A stretch of 64,000 nt of DNA, from positions 36,705 to 100,704 of the forward strand of contig NZ_BDCD01000037.1 of NCBI RefSeq assembly GCF_001613325.1. Direction: 5' to 3'. The notes below the pieces were generated by a model. That model was not told the origin of the DNA. It did no database searches and worked only from the letters and a program-made list of their open reading frames with translations. Shown piece by piece: positions 39,459 through 47,936 of this stretch (positions are counted from its first letter, which is position 1; every line of letters starts with the position of its first letter). The position numbers were made by a program, and so were the translations under genes. The DNA is from Nocardia yamanashiensis NBRC 100130 (GTDB taxonomy: Bacteria; Actinomycetota; Actinomycetes; Mycobacteriales; Mycobacteriaceae).

Positions 39459-41440
39459 GCCCGCTGGTACCAGCGAGTCCATTCGGCGGGAATCAGCGTG
39501 GCGGGCAGATAACCCGACGCCACGGCGAGCGCGCGGTAGCGGTCACTGGCCTGGCAGGCGACGGCCAGCAGCGGCCAGGCGATGAAACCGCGCGGATCGT
39601 CGCGGCGTTCGGGTGTGGACCAGTAGGCGCGGTGGTGTTCCAGGGCCTCGGCCATGGCGCTGTCGAGGACATGCTGTTCGCCGTAGAACGAGCCGTAGGT
39701 GAACAGCGCGGCGTGCAGCACCCGCAGCGCCGGGGCGACGATCAGCCGGGCATGGTCGTCGCCCGCCTCCGCGACCGCGAGCGCGATCTCGACCTCCGGT
39801 TGGGCCCGGAAACCCTCGGCCCACACGGATTTCCACGCTTCGGCCCACCGGATCCCGGGATCGTCACCGGCCGCGCCGAGTGGGAATCCGGTGTGGGCGC
39901 GGGTGCCCAGTAGCAAGTCGGTGAGCCGGCGATCGCGAGTGATCACCGCGGGCCACAGGGCATCGAAGAATTCACCGATCGGCGGCGTACCCGGATGCCC
40001 CTGTGCCGGAGTCCGATTCGCCTCCAGCCTGGCCGCCGCAACTGCCGCCGCCGTCCGGATCGCGTCCCGCACCGCCGCCGTTCGCCCGTGTGCATCGCTG
40101 AGCGTGGCGAACCCCGCTTGCGCGTAGGCCTTTTCGACGGCGTCCGTTTGGGTGGGGTGGCTCGGGAACGTGCTAGTGCCCGGCCGCTGAAGGTTGGCAG
40201 CCGTCGAATGGTCCAAGCACGCTGTACGGCTAGGAGCTTCCACCTTGCCCACGTGACTTGGAACGAAGCGAGTGTTCCGGAGGCTCGACCGCTGCGACAG
40301 CCGATCGTGCCATACCGTCCAGGTGTCGTCGGTCAGTTCGCAGCGCCACTTGCGGGGCCACTGCTCACCGGCGGCCCTGGTGTCCGCGTAGAGCCGGGAC
40401 AATCCGGCGGCCAGTTCCCGCACCGCGTCCGGTGGCGGCGTGAATGGTTGTGACTCACCGTCATTCGGCCGGAAGCGCGGGGCCAGCAGCAGTTTGTGGC
40501 CATGTCTGGTCGCGGTCACCTCCGCGCTGCCGCGATCGGCCGGTGCGGTGGCGGCCAATACCGCGTTGATGCGCTGATACGCCTCGTCCCGCAGCGACGG
40601 ACGCAATGCTCGCTCGGTGGCGGCCGCCTCAGCCTGCTCCGCCGCCGCTACCTCCGCAGACCGCGCCCAATCCGGGCGCTGGAGGAATCCAGAAGGGAGG
40701 TAATCGGATTCGACCTGGATGTGTATTCCGCGATCGCGTGCCCAGCAGGCCAGCCCCAGCAGCGGTGCGGATATGACGCCGTCGAGCTCCTGCCTCCAGC
40801 GATCGGTATCGAAGAACTCTCGATGTCGGTGCAAGGCCGTCACCAATGCCCGATTGAACCCGGCCTCATCTCCGGCACAGAACCGTCCGAACACCTCGAT
40901 CACCGGGTGCAACAGCAGATTCAGATGCTCCTGAGTTCCCACCCGGCCCACCGTCCGCAGCTCGTTCACCCGGTTCGCCACCGTTTCCGGCCCGTGCAGC
41001 CAGGCGCTCTGCAGCAGCTCCAACCACTCGAACTGAAACTCGCCGAATACTCCGGTGCTGTCGAACCCCCGCAATCGATCCACCGGATACCCCGCCAGCG
41101 CTACCAGCGTCTCCGTGTCCCGAGCGATCAACCCCCACCAGAAGGCACTAGCCCACCCCGGAACCTGATCAGCCGCATCGCTTCCCGACACCGGCGTCCC
41201 GGTCAGATATCCCGCCGCCAACCGCCCCGCATGCCGGCCCGCCACCACCCAGGTCCCGGTTCCCATCCCGCGCGGATCATCCAGCACCAACCGCTCCGCC
41301 AGCCCCTCCCGCTCCGGCGTATCCACGAAATGCGTTTAATCCGAGCGCATCTCGGGCAAGGTACTCGCCATTCGCGCGACCAGCAGGCCGTTGTTCTCCG
41401 GCCGCACGATACCGGTCGGATGGCGCTCGACCCGCATCAT
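39455..41440 (-). pseudogene. Double Imm49-family immunity protein gene with an in-frame stop
   Basis: The long frame starts at GTG 41326 (623 residues) but the same frame continues upstream through TAA (41338-41336) to two ATGs at 41440/41437 with a strong AGGGGGG site. The 34 codons before the stop (VERHPTGIV, TLPEMRSD) align with the start of the paralog at 42325, so one substitution probably broke a gene of about 661 residues. Two Imm49-like units are present: residues about 55-225 (SAFWWGLIARD, APLLGLACWARDRG) and about 440-620 (FFDALWPAVITRD, WPLLAVACQASDR). The middle (about 230-350, YQRINAVLAATAP, KWRCELTDDTWTV) looks like a DUF600/YezG-type immunity domain. A shortened protein from 41326 may still be made. 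Confidence 0.65.
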
Positions 41441-41461
41441 TCGTCCCCCCTCGCCCTCGCT

Positions 41462-42325
41462 CTACGAAGCGACAGTATCCAAAGTCCGCATCCAGTTAGG
41501 GTTCTCGATGAACCCTTTCGGGATGTATTCCGATTCGACGTCCACCTGCAGTCCGCGGTCTCGGGCCCAGCATGCGAGACCGAGCAACGGAACGGAAAGG
41601 AAGCCGTCGAGGCTGGTGCGTTTCTTGCCGGCCCCGAAGTACTTTCGATGTCGCTTCAGCGCTTGTGCAAGCAGGGCGTCGAAGCGTTTCTGATCGCTGT
41701 CGGCGATGGCAAGGAACACGGCGACGGCGGGTTCGATCAGATTGTCGACTACCTGTTGCGCGCCGATCGCACTGGTGGTTTCGATCGCGCGGACCCGATC
41801 GGCGACCTCCAGCGGGCTGCTGAGGTGTGCCTGTTGCAGCGAAGCGACCCACTCGTACTGGAATTCATCGGCAACGCCACCGGTGTTTCGCAGGCGGGCC
41901 ACGTCATAGTGGGCAAGCATGTCGGCGGACGCGGCGTCGCGTGCGATCATCGACCACCAGAACGCCGTCAACCATCCACCGGTATCGGCCGATTTGTCGA
42001 GACCCGATGGAATCCGGTGGACGGTGTCGCCGAATCGCAGCTCGATCGGCTCCGCGCCGTTTTCGAAGTAGCTTGCGGACACCCAGAACTGTCCTGTCGC
42101 AACCTGTTCGGTGAGCCGCGCGGCCCTCTGGGTAGCGTCCGTGCCGGCCTGCGGATCCTCGATCAGCAACACACCCAGCAAGGCCTTGGCGAGGGTATGG
42201 ACGTAGTACAGATTGTCGGGTCGCTCGGGCAGGCGTGGAAGATGTTCAGCGAGGTATCCGCGATATTCGCGCTCGCGCCCCGCAAACATCGTCACCTCGA
42301 TCGGGTGGCGCTTCACCTCGGTCAC
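41462..42325 (-). CDS. Imm49-family immunity protein
   Basis: 287 residues from a GTG at 42325 behind GAGGAAG. Key stretches are TAFWWSMIARDAASADML, DEFQYEWVASLQQAHL, LKRHRKYFG, VPLLGLACWARDRG and VESEYIPKGFI. The same blocks appear in order in both units of the neighbouring interrupted gene. Imm49 proteins are cytosolic all-helical antitoxins that neutralise a secreted polymorphic toxin. No toxin with a C-terminal effector, WXG100 or PE/PPE gene is nearby, so this is an orphan immunity gene, useful against toxins of kin. Confidence 0.75.
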   Translation of the reverse strand: MTEVKRHPIEVTMFAGREREYRGYLAEHLPRLPERPDNLYYVHTLAKALLGVLLIEDPQAGTDATQRAARLTEQVATGQFWVSASYFENGAEPIELRFGDTVHRIPSGLDKSADTGGWLTAFWWSMIARDAASADMLAHYDVARLRNTGGVADEFQYEWVASLQQAHLSSPLEVADRVRAIETTSAIGAQQVVDNLIEPAVAVFLAIADSDQKRFDALLAQALKRHRKYFGAGKKRTSLDGFLSVPLLGLACWARDRGLQVDVESEYIPKGFIENPNWMRTLDTVAS

Positions 42326-42333
42326 GGTCTTCC

Positions 42334-42511
42334 TCACTTCCCTAGGTCGAACGTTTTGGTCGCGTACCCGCCGTACTGTTCGCCGACGACTTGCCCATTC
42401 TTCTCGAGTTCTTGAACACGTGCCCGTACCAGCACATATTCGATGCCATCGAGCGATGTGCCCGCGAGCGTATTCGCCAGCGCGTTCGATATCGGTGCCG
42501 TTGTCGGCCAT
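42334..42511 (-). pseudogene. Small frameshifted ORF upstream of the Imm49 gene
   Basis: ATG 42511 begins MADNGTDI and then runs into an Arg/Trp-rich shadow frame, whereas another frame over the same DNA gives a convincing small protein (NALANTLAGTSLDGIEYVLV, VVGEQYGGYATKTFDLGK) ending at TGA 42334, nine bases before the Imm49 start. Dropping one base near 42485 joins the two into a protein of about 58 residues. Alternatively the second frame starts at a GTG inside the hemW promoter. Function unknown; its position suggests a part of the immunity module. Confidence 0.4.
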
Positions 42512-42538
42512 CTCGCTGATACGGCCGGGGTCGGTGCG

Positions 42539-42563
42539 GTGTGACGACCGCTACTCGTCACAC
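42539..42563. promoter_or_regulatory. Perfect 9-bp inverted repeat in the hemW/Imm49 divergent promoter
   Basis: GTGTGACGA and TCGTCACAC are separated by 7 bases. The dyad ends eight bases before the hemW ATG at 42571. It could be a dimeric-regulator site controlling either direction. Confidence 0.45.
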
Positions 42564-42570
42564 TGGTGTG

Positions 42571-43776
42571 ATGACGAAGACCGCCGAATCTGCTGTCGCC
42601 GACCAGCCGGGACTGGTGCTGCGCGATTTCGGCGGCGGGCCGTTCGGGATCTACATTCACGTGCCGTTCTGTGCGACGCGGTGTGGGTATTGCGATTTCA
42701 ATACCTATACGGCGGGGGAACTCGGGACTTCCGCGTCGCCGCAGTCGTGGTTCGAGGCGTTGCGGGGGGAATTGGCTACGGCCGCTGAGCAATTCGCTGG
42801 GCTGGCGAGTGCTACGCCGGAGGTCGAGACGATCTTCGTGGGTGGGGGGACGCCGTCGCTACTTGGTGGGGACGGGCTGGCGAATGTGCTGGGGGCGGTG
42901 CGGGAGAACTTCACGCTGGCGGCCGGGGCCGAGGTGACCACCGAGTCGAATCCGGAGTCGACTTCGCCGGAGTTCTTCGAGACCTTGCTGGCGGGTGGGT
43001 TCACGCGGATTTCGCTGGGGATGCAGTCGGCGGCGGCGCATGTGTTGAAGGTGCTGGATCGGACGCATACGCCGGGGCGGGCGGTGGCGGCGGCGAAGGA
43101 GGCTCGGGCGGCGGGGTTCGAGCACGTCAATCTGGATTTGATCTATGGGACGCCGGGGGAGACGGATGCGGATCTGGATGCTTCGCTCGATGCGGTGCTG
43201 TCGGCGGGGGTCGATCATGTGTCGGCGTATTCGCTGATCGTGGAGGACGGGACCGCGCTGGCGCGGCGGGTGCGGCGGGGGGAATTGCCGGCGCCGGACG
43301 ACGATGTGCTGGCCGCGCGGTACGAGCGGATCGATCAGCGGCTCGAGGCGGCGGGGCTGGGGTGGTACGAAGTGTCCAACTGGGCCGCGAACGATGCCGC
43401 TCGATGCCGTCACAATCTCGGTTACTGGGATGGCGGCGACTGGCTCGGTGCCGGGCCGGGAGCGCACAGTCATGTCGGCGGAGTGCGGTGGTGGAACGTG
43501 AAACATCCTGCGCGCTATGCGGATCGGGTGGCGCTCGGGGGTTTGCCGGTCGCGGGATGGGAGACGCTCACCGAATCGGAGCGGTACATGGAGCGCGTGA
43601 TGCTCACCGCCCGCCTGCGCACGGGGCTGCCGCTCACCGACCTCGCGCCGGACGCGAAACTGGCCGTCGACGCCGTGATCGCCGACGGACTGGCCGAGAA
43701 CCGGCACGGAAACCTGGTGCTCACCGATCGCGGGCGGCTGCTGGCCGACGCCGTGGTCAGGGACTTACTGGGGTGA
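42571..43776 (+). CDS. hemW: Radical SAM heme chaperone HemW
   Basis: 401 residues with the radical-SAM motif C34-x3-C38-x2-C41 (FCATRCGYCDF), GGGTPSLLG, TTESNPES, GMQSAAAHVLKVLDRTH and the HemW C-terminal domain (ESERYMERVMLTARLRTGLP). It carries heme to respiratory enzymes; it was formerly named coproporphyrinogen dehydrogenase HemN, but has the HemW cysteine pattern without a fourth CxxxCxxCxC Cys. ATG 42571 is chosen for conservation; an in-frame ATG lies at 42541. Codon usage is extremely G-rich (GGG, GCG). M. tuberculosis Rv2388c is the counterpart near sirA. Confidence 0.92.
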   Translation: MTKTAESAVADQPGLVLRDFGGGPFGIYIHVPFCATRCGYCDFNTYTAGELGTSASPQSWFEALRGELATAAEQFAGLASATPEVETIFVGGGTPSLLGGDGLANVLGAVRENFTLAAGAEVTTESNPESTSPEFFETLLAGGFTRISLGMQSAAAHVLKVLDRTHTPGRAVAAAKEARAAGFEHVNLDLIYGTPGETDADLDASLDAVLSAGVDHVSAYSLIVEDGTALARRVRRGELPAPDDDVLAARYERIDQRLEAAGLGWYEVSNWAANDAARCRHNLGYWDGGDWLGAGPGAHSHVGGVRWWNVKHPARYADRVALGGLPVAGWETLTESERYMERVMLTARLRTGLPLTDLAPDAKLAVDAVIADGLAENRHGNLVLTDRGRLLADAVVRDLLG

Positions 43777-43778
43777 AT

Positions 43779-43852
43779 GGAGTTTTGCTCCCCTAACCGG
43801 GACCGTTCGCCAGTTTTCCGACCGGATGCGGACGATAGTGGAGACAAACTCC
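43779..43852. promoter_or_regulatory. Paired GGAG-N5-CTCC operators upstream of the epoxide hydrolase
   Basis: GGAG-TTTTG-CTCC (43779-43791) and GGAG-ACAAA-CTCC (43840-43852; flanking GTG/CAC give a 6-bp arm) lie 61 bp apart, close to six helical turns. The second overlaps a -10-like GATAGT (43834-43839). Two like dyads at this spacing suggest cooperative binding or looping by an unknown repressor. Confidence 0.45.
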
Positions 43853-43872
43853 ACCTCCCAGAGGAAGTCGTC

Positions 43873-45018
43873 ATGTTCGACGATGACATCGTCCCGTTCC
43901 GGGTCGAGATCCCGGCCGCCCAGCTCGAGCAGCTGCAGCGCCGGTTGCGTGAAACCCGCTGGCCCACACAGCTTCCCGATGTCGGATGGACGCGCGGCGC
44001 GCCCGTCGACGATATCCGGGAGCTGGCGTTGTACTGGGCCAACCGGTTCGATTGGCGGGGCTGGGAGAAACGGCTCAACGCCTACCCGCAATACACGACC
44101 GTCATCGATCGGGCGCGAATTCACTTCCTGCACATCAGATCTCGCCGCACCGGCGCGACCCCGATGCTCATGCTGCACGGCTGGCCGGGATCGGTGCTGG
44201 AATTCCTGGAGGTGATCGAGCCGCTGAGCGATCCGGAAGACGGCAGCCAGGCCTTCGATCTGATCATTCCCTCGCATCCGAACTTCGGATTCTCCGGTCC
44301 CGCACCGGATACCGGCTGGGACAGTATGCGCACCGCCCGCGCCTACGCCGAACTCATGCGGCGGCTGGGGTATCCGGCCTACCTGGTGCAGGGCGGCGAC
44401 TACGGCGCGTTCATCGGCCCGGATCTGGGGCGCATCGACCCCGAACATGTGCTGGGCGTGCACGTCAACGCCGCCACCGGCGGGTTCATCCCCTACGGCC
44501 CGGTGCCCGACGAGGTGGCCGCGACGCTCACCCCGCTGGAGCAGCGCCGCCTGGCCAGCCTCGGCGAATTCCTCTCCGACGGCAGCGGATACTTCCGCAT
44601 CCAGGGCACCCGCCCGCACACCCTCGGCTTCGGTCTCGCGGATTCCCCTGCGGCGCAACTGGCTTGGGTCGTCGAGAAGTTCCACGCCTGGACCGGCACG
44701 ACGGGCACGCTCGCAGACCGCATCGACCGCGATCACATGCTCGCCGACGTTTCGGTGTACTGGTTCACCAACACCGGTTCCTCCGCCGCGCAGATGTATT
44801 ACGAAACCCTGCATTCCCGCCACACCCCGACCCGCTCGAAAACCCCCACGGCCGTGGCCAATTTCGAGGGCGACCCGGCCATTCGCCGTTTCGCCGAACA
44901 GCTCAACACCATCGTCCGCTGGACCGACTACGACTCCGGCGGCCATTTCGCCGCCATGCAGACCCCGGACCAGCTGGTCGCCGACATTCGCGCATTCTGC
45001 GCCGAACTGATGGCCTGA
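43873..45018 (+). CDS. Epoxide hydrolase, EphA/B-like with EHN domain
   Basis: 381 residues from ATG 43873 (GAGGAAG before it). The N-terminal EHN domain (PFRVEIPAAQLEQLQRRLRETRWP) is followed by an alpha/beta-hydrolase: oxyanion motif LMLHGWPGS, nucleophile Asp in VQGGDYGAF, catalytic His in SGGHFAAMQTP and active-site Tyr candidates in VSVYWFTNTGS. It opens epoxides with water; microsomal-type EHN enzymes act on lipid or xenobiotic epoxides. It is regulated by the paired dyads upstream. The redoxin gene follows after 27 bases. Confidence 0.9.
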   Translation: MFDDDIVPFRVEIPAAQLEQLQRRLRETRWPTQLPDVGWTRGAPVDDIRELALYWANRFDWRGWEKRLNAYPQYTTVIDRARIHFLHIRSRRTGATPMLMLHGWPGSVLEFLEVIEPLSDPEDGSQAFDLIIPSHPNFGFSGPAPDTGWDSMRTARAYAELMRRLGYPAYLVQGGDYGAFIGPDLGRIDPEHVLGVHVNAATGGFIPYGPVPDEVAATLTPLEQRRLASLGEFLSDGSGYFRIQGTRPHTLGFGLADSPAAQLAWVVEKFHAWTGTTGTLADRIDRDHMLADVSVYWFTNTGSSAAQMYYETLHSRHTPTRSKTPTAVANFEGDPAIRRFAEQLNTIVRWTDYDSGGHFAAMQTPDQLVADIRAFCAELMA

Positions 45019-45045
45019 CAGGCGCTCTCGCGGACAATCGGAGCC

Positions 45046-45603
45046 ATGGCGCTCGCATCGTTCATGGCCCCGATCGGCTCTCCCGCCCCCGACTTCGAAC
45101 TCGAAGCGGTGGACGGCACCAAGGTCAGCCTCGCTAATTTCGCCGCGGCTCCGGCCCTGCTGGTGGTGTTCCTGTCCAACCATTGCCCCTACGTCCGGCG
45201 CATCGAGCACGGGCTCGGGGAGGTGACGGCCGAACTGCGCGAACGCGGCCTGGTCACGGTGGGCATCGCGAGCAACGACATCGTCAACTATCCGGACGAT
45301 GACGCCGAGCATCTGCGCGAACAGGTGCTGCGGGCCGGATTCACCTTCCCGTACCTGATCGACGAGGACCAGGAGGTGGCTCGCGCGTACAAGGCCGCCT
45401 GCACCCCGGACCTGTTCCTCTTCGACGCCGAGCGCCGGCTGGCCTATCGCGGCGAATTCGACAAGGCCCGCCCCGGCAACAGCCTGCCGGCCGACGGTTC
45501 GGTGCTGCGCGCGGCCGTGGAACTGGTGCTGGCCGGCGAGCCGGTGCCCGAACCGCACACCCCGAGCATCGGCTGCGGTATCAAGTGGAAAGCGGGCCAC
45601 TAG
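45046..45603 (+). CDS. Thioredoxin-like/peroxiredoxin (redoxin) family protein
   Basis: 185 residues: APDFELEAVDGTKVSL and VVFLSNHCPYVRRIEHG, with Cys47 in N-H-C-P-Y where thioredoxins have CxxC; a second Cys in KAACTPDLFLFD before the cis-Pro position. This AhpC/TSA-like subfamily with one N-terminal Cys is common in actinobacteria; thiol peroxidase or redox-sensing activity is expected, substrate unknown. C-terminal SIGCGIKWK carries a third Cys. It is probably cotranscribed with the epoxide hydrolase gene. Confidence 0.85.
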   Translation: MALASFMAPIGSPAPDFELEAVDGTKVSLANFAAAPALLVVFLSNHCPYVRRIEHGLGEVTAELRERGLVTVGIASNDIVNYPDDDAEHLREQVLRAGFTFPYLIDEDQEVARAYKAACTPDLFLFDAERRLAYRGEFDKARPGNSLPADGSVLRAAVELVLAGEPVPEPHTPSIGCGIKWKAGH

Positions 45604-45701
45604 ACTGGATCTCGGATGTCCGGGAATCCGCGTGGTCACGCCTGTGCCGGTAGCCGGTGGCGGCCGCGGCGGATCCCGAAGGCGAACGAGGAGGTGGGCC
45701 C

Positions 45702-46742
45702 ATGTCGAGCACGGAACAGCGACGGCTCGAGGTCCTGCGGGCGATCGTCGCGGACTATATCTCGACGAAAGAGCCGATCGGGTCGAAAACCCTGGTGGAA
45801 CGGCACAATCTGGGAGTTTCCAGCGCCACCGTCCGCAATGACATGGCGGTGCTGGAGGCCGAGGGGTACATCACCCAGCCGCACACCTCGTCCGGGCGGA
45901 TCCCGACCGACAAGGGTTACCGGCAGTTCGTGGATCACATCTCCGAGGTGAAGCCGCTGTCGAACGCGGAACGCCGGGCGATCATGGAGTTCCTGGAGAG
46001 CGGCGTCGACCTCGACGATGTGCTGCGGCGCGGGGTGCGGTTGCTGGCGCAGCTGACCCGGCAGGTCGCCATGGTGCAGTACCCGACCGTGTCGGCGTCC
46101 ACCGTGCGGCATATCGAAGTGGTGGCGTTGAATCCGGCGCGGCTGCTGCTGGTCGTCATCACCGATACCGGGCGGGTCGATCAGCGCCTGGTCGATCTGG
46201 GCAATCTGATCAGCGAAGAGGACCTGGCCGCGCTGCGCGGCATGCTGGGCAAGGCGATGGACGGCAAACGGCTGGCATTGGCGTCGGCGTCGGTGGCCGA
46301 GCTACCCGAGCACGCGCCGCCGCGGCTGCGCGAGGTATTGATCCGGGTGTCCACGGTGTTGGTGGAGACCCTGGTCGAGCATCCGGAAGAGCGGCTGGTG
46401 CTGGGCGGCACCGCGAACCTCACCCGCAATGCCGGTGATTTCGCGGGGAATGGTTTCCCGGGTTCTCTGCGTTCGGTACTCGAGGCACTCGAAGAACAGG
46501 TGATCGTGCTGAAGCTGCTGGCCGCCGCCCAGCAACCCGGTACCGTGACGGTGCAGATCGGTGAGGAAACCAAGCTCGAGCAGATGCGCGGAACGGCCGT
46601 GGTGACTACGGGCTACGGGGTGACCGGTACGGTGCTCGGAGGCATGGGGGTATTGGGGCCGACCCGGATGGACTACCCGGGAACCATCGCCTCGGTGGCG
46701 GCAGTGGCCCGATACATCGGTGAAGTGCTCGCCGAACGGTGA
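45702..46742 (+). CDS. hrcA: Heat-inducible transcription repressor HrcA
   Basis: 346 residues: winged-helix N-terminus (EQRRLEVLRAIVADYISTKE, VSSATVRNDMAVLEAEGYI, HTSSGRIPTDKGYR), GAF-like middle and dimer domain. HrcA represses chaperone genes by binding CIRCE elements (GCACTC-N9-GAGTGC); I find no CIRCE site in this window, so its targets (groE) are elsewhere. ATG 45702 has GAGGAGG. dnaJ follows after 35 bases, the order of Rv2374c-Rv2373c. Confidence 0.95.
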   Translation: MSSTEQRRLEVLRAIVADYISTKEPIGSKTLVERHNLGVSSATVRNDMAVLEAEGYITQPHTSSGRIPTDKGYRQFVDHISEVKPLSNAERRAIMEFLESGVDLDDVLRRGVRLLAQLTRQVAMVQYPTVSASTVRHIEVVALNPARLLLVVITDTGRVDQRLVDLGNLISEEDLAALRGMLGKAMDGKRLALASASVAELPEHAPPRLREVLIRVSTVLVETLVEHPEERLVLGGTANLTRNAGDFAGNGFPGSLRSVLEALEEQVIVLKLLAAAQQPGTVTVQIGEETKLEQMRGTAVVTTGYGVTGTVLGGMGVLGPTRMDYPGTIASVAAVARYIGEVLAER

Positions 46743-46777
46743 GCCGCGGAGAGACGAAACAGGACTAGAGAGCGCAA

Positions 46778-47932
46778 GTGGCACGGGACTATTACGCACT
46801 GCTCGGCGTCGCACGTAACGCGACCGACCAGGAGATCAAGCGCGCCTATCGCAAGCTGGCACGTGAACTGCATCCCGACGTCAACCCCGATCCGTCGGCG
46901 CAGGAGAAGTTCCGGGAGGTGTCGAGCGCCTACGAGGTGCTGTCCGACCCGGAGAAGCGCCGCATCGTGGACCTCGGCGGCGACCCGCTCGAATCGGGCG
47001 GCGGCATGGGCGGCGGGTTCTCCGGCGCCGGTTTCGGCGGCCTCGGTGACGTGTTCGAGGCGTTCTTCGGCGGCATGAACCAGGGCGGCGGTGCGCGCAA
47101 GCCGCGCGGGCGGGTGCAGGCCGGCGCGGATTCGCTGTTGCGCACCCGGCTGTCGTTGCAGGAGTGCGCCGTCGGCGTCACCAAGCATCTGACCGTCGAC
47201 ACCGCCATCCTCTGCGATCTGTGCCAGGGCGCGGGCACCAACGGCAATTCCAAGCCGGTGCGCTGTGAAACCTGTGGCGGCGCAGGCGAAGTGCAGACGG
47301 TGCAGCGTTCCTTCCTCGGCCAGGTGATGACCTCGCGGCCGTGCCCCACCTGCCGCGGCGCGGGCGAGACCATTCCCGATCCCTGCCGCAAGTGCGGCGG
47401 TGACGGCCGGGTGCGCGCCCGTCGCGAGATCGCCGCGCCGATTCCGGCCGGTGTGGCCAACGGCATGCGGGTGCGCCTCGCGGCCCAGGGCGAGGTCGGC
47501 CCCGGCGGCGGTCCCGCCGGTGACCTGTACATCGAGATCGTCGAACAGCCGCACGACACCTACGTGCGCGACGGCGACGACCTGCACTGCACCATCCGGG
47601 TGCCCATGGTCGACGCCGCTCTCGGCACCACCGTCGTGGTCGACACCATCCTCGACGGTCCCGTCGAGCTGACCATCCCGCCCGGCACCCAGCCCGGCGA
47701 GGCATCGGTGCTGCGCGGTCACGGCATGCCCAAGCTGCGCGCCACCTCCCGCGGCGACCTGATCGCGCACCTCGACATCGTGGTGCCGACCAAGCTCGAC
47801 TCCAAGCAATCGGATCTGCTGGAGAAGTACAAGGCGATGCGCGGCAACGAACGCACCGAGGTGCTCTCGGCCCAGTCCGAGCACAACTCCGGCCTGTTCG
47901 CCCGCCTGCGCGCTTCCTTCAGCGGGCGCTGA
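46778..47932 (+). CDS. dnaJ: Chaperone DnaJ (DnaJ2)
   Basis: 384 residues: J-domain with HPD (ARELHPDVNPD), Gly/Phe linker (GGGFSGAGFGGLGD), four zinc repeats CDLCQGAG, CETCGGAG, CPTCRGAG and CRKCGGDG, then the C-terminal substrate domains. It stimulates DnaK ATPase and holds unfolded proteins. The start is GTG 46778. Four bases separate its stop from the rsmE start, so the two are coupled. Confidence 0.95.
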   Translation: MARDYYALLGVARNATDQEIKRAYRKLARELHPDVNPDPSAQEKFREVSSAYEVLSDPEKRRIVDLGGDPLESGGGMGGGFSGAGFGGLGDVFEAFFGGMNQGGGARKPRGRVQAGADSLLRTRLSLQECAVGVTKHLTVDTAILCDLCQGAGTNGNSKPVRCETCGGAGEVQTVQRSFLGQVMTSRPCPTCRGAGETIPDPCRKCGGDGRVRARREIAAPIPAGVANGMRVRLAAQGEVGPGGGPAGDLYIEIVEQPHDTYVRDGDDLHCTIRVPMVDAALGTTVVVDTILDGPVELTIPPGTQPGEASVLRGHGMPKLRATSRGDLIAHLDIVVPTKLDSKQSDLLEKYKAMRGNERTEVLSAQSEHNSGLFARLRASFSGR

Positions 47933-47936
47933 TCCC

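Noticed and set aside
40496..42415. 639-codon plus-strand ORF opposite the Imm49 genes
   Set aside because: Arg/His/Pro-rich shadow; the minus-strand frames have repeated conserved blocks and proper ribosome sites.
45604..46777. CIRCE element for HrcA autoregulation
   Set aside because: No GCACTC-N9-GAGTGC was seen before hrcA or dnaJ.
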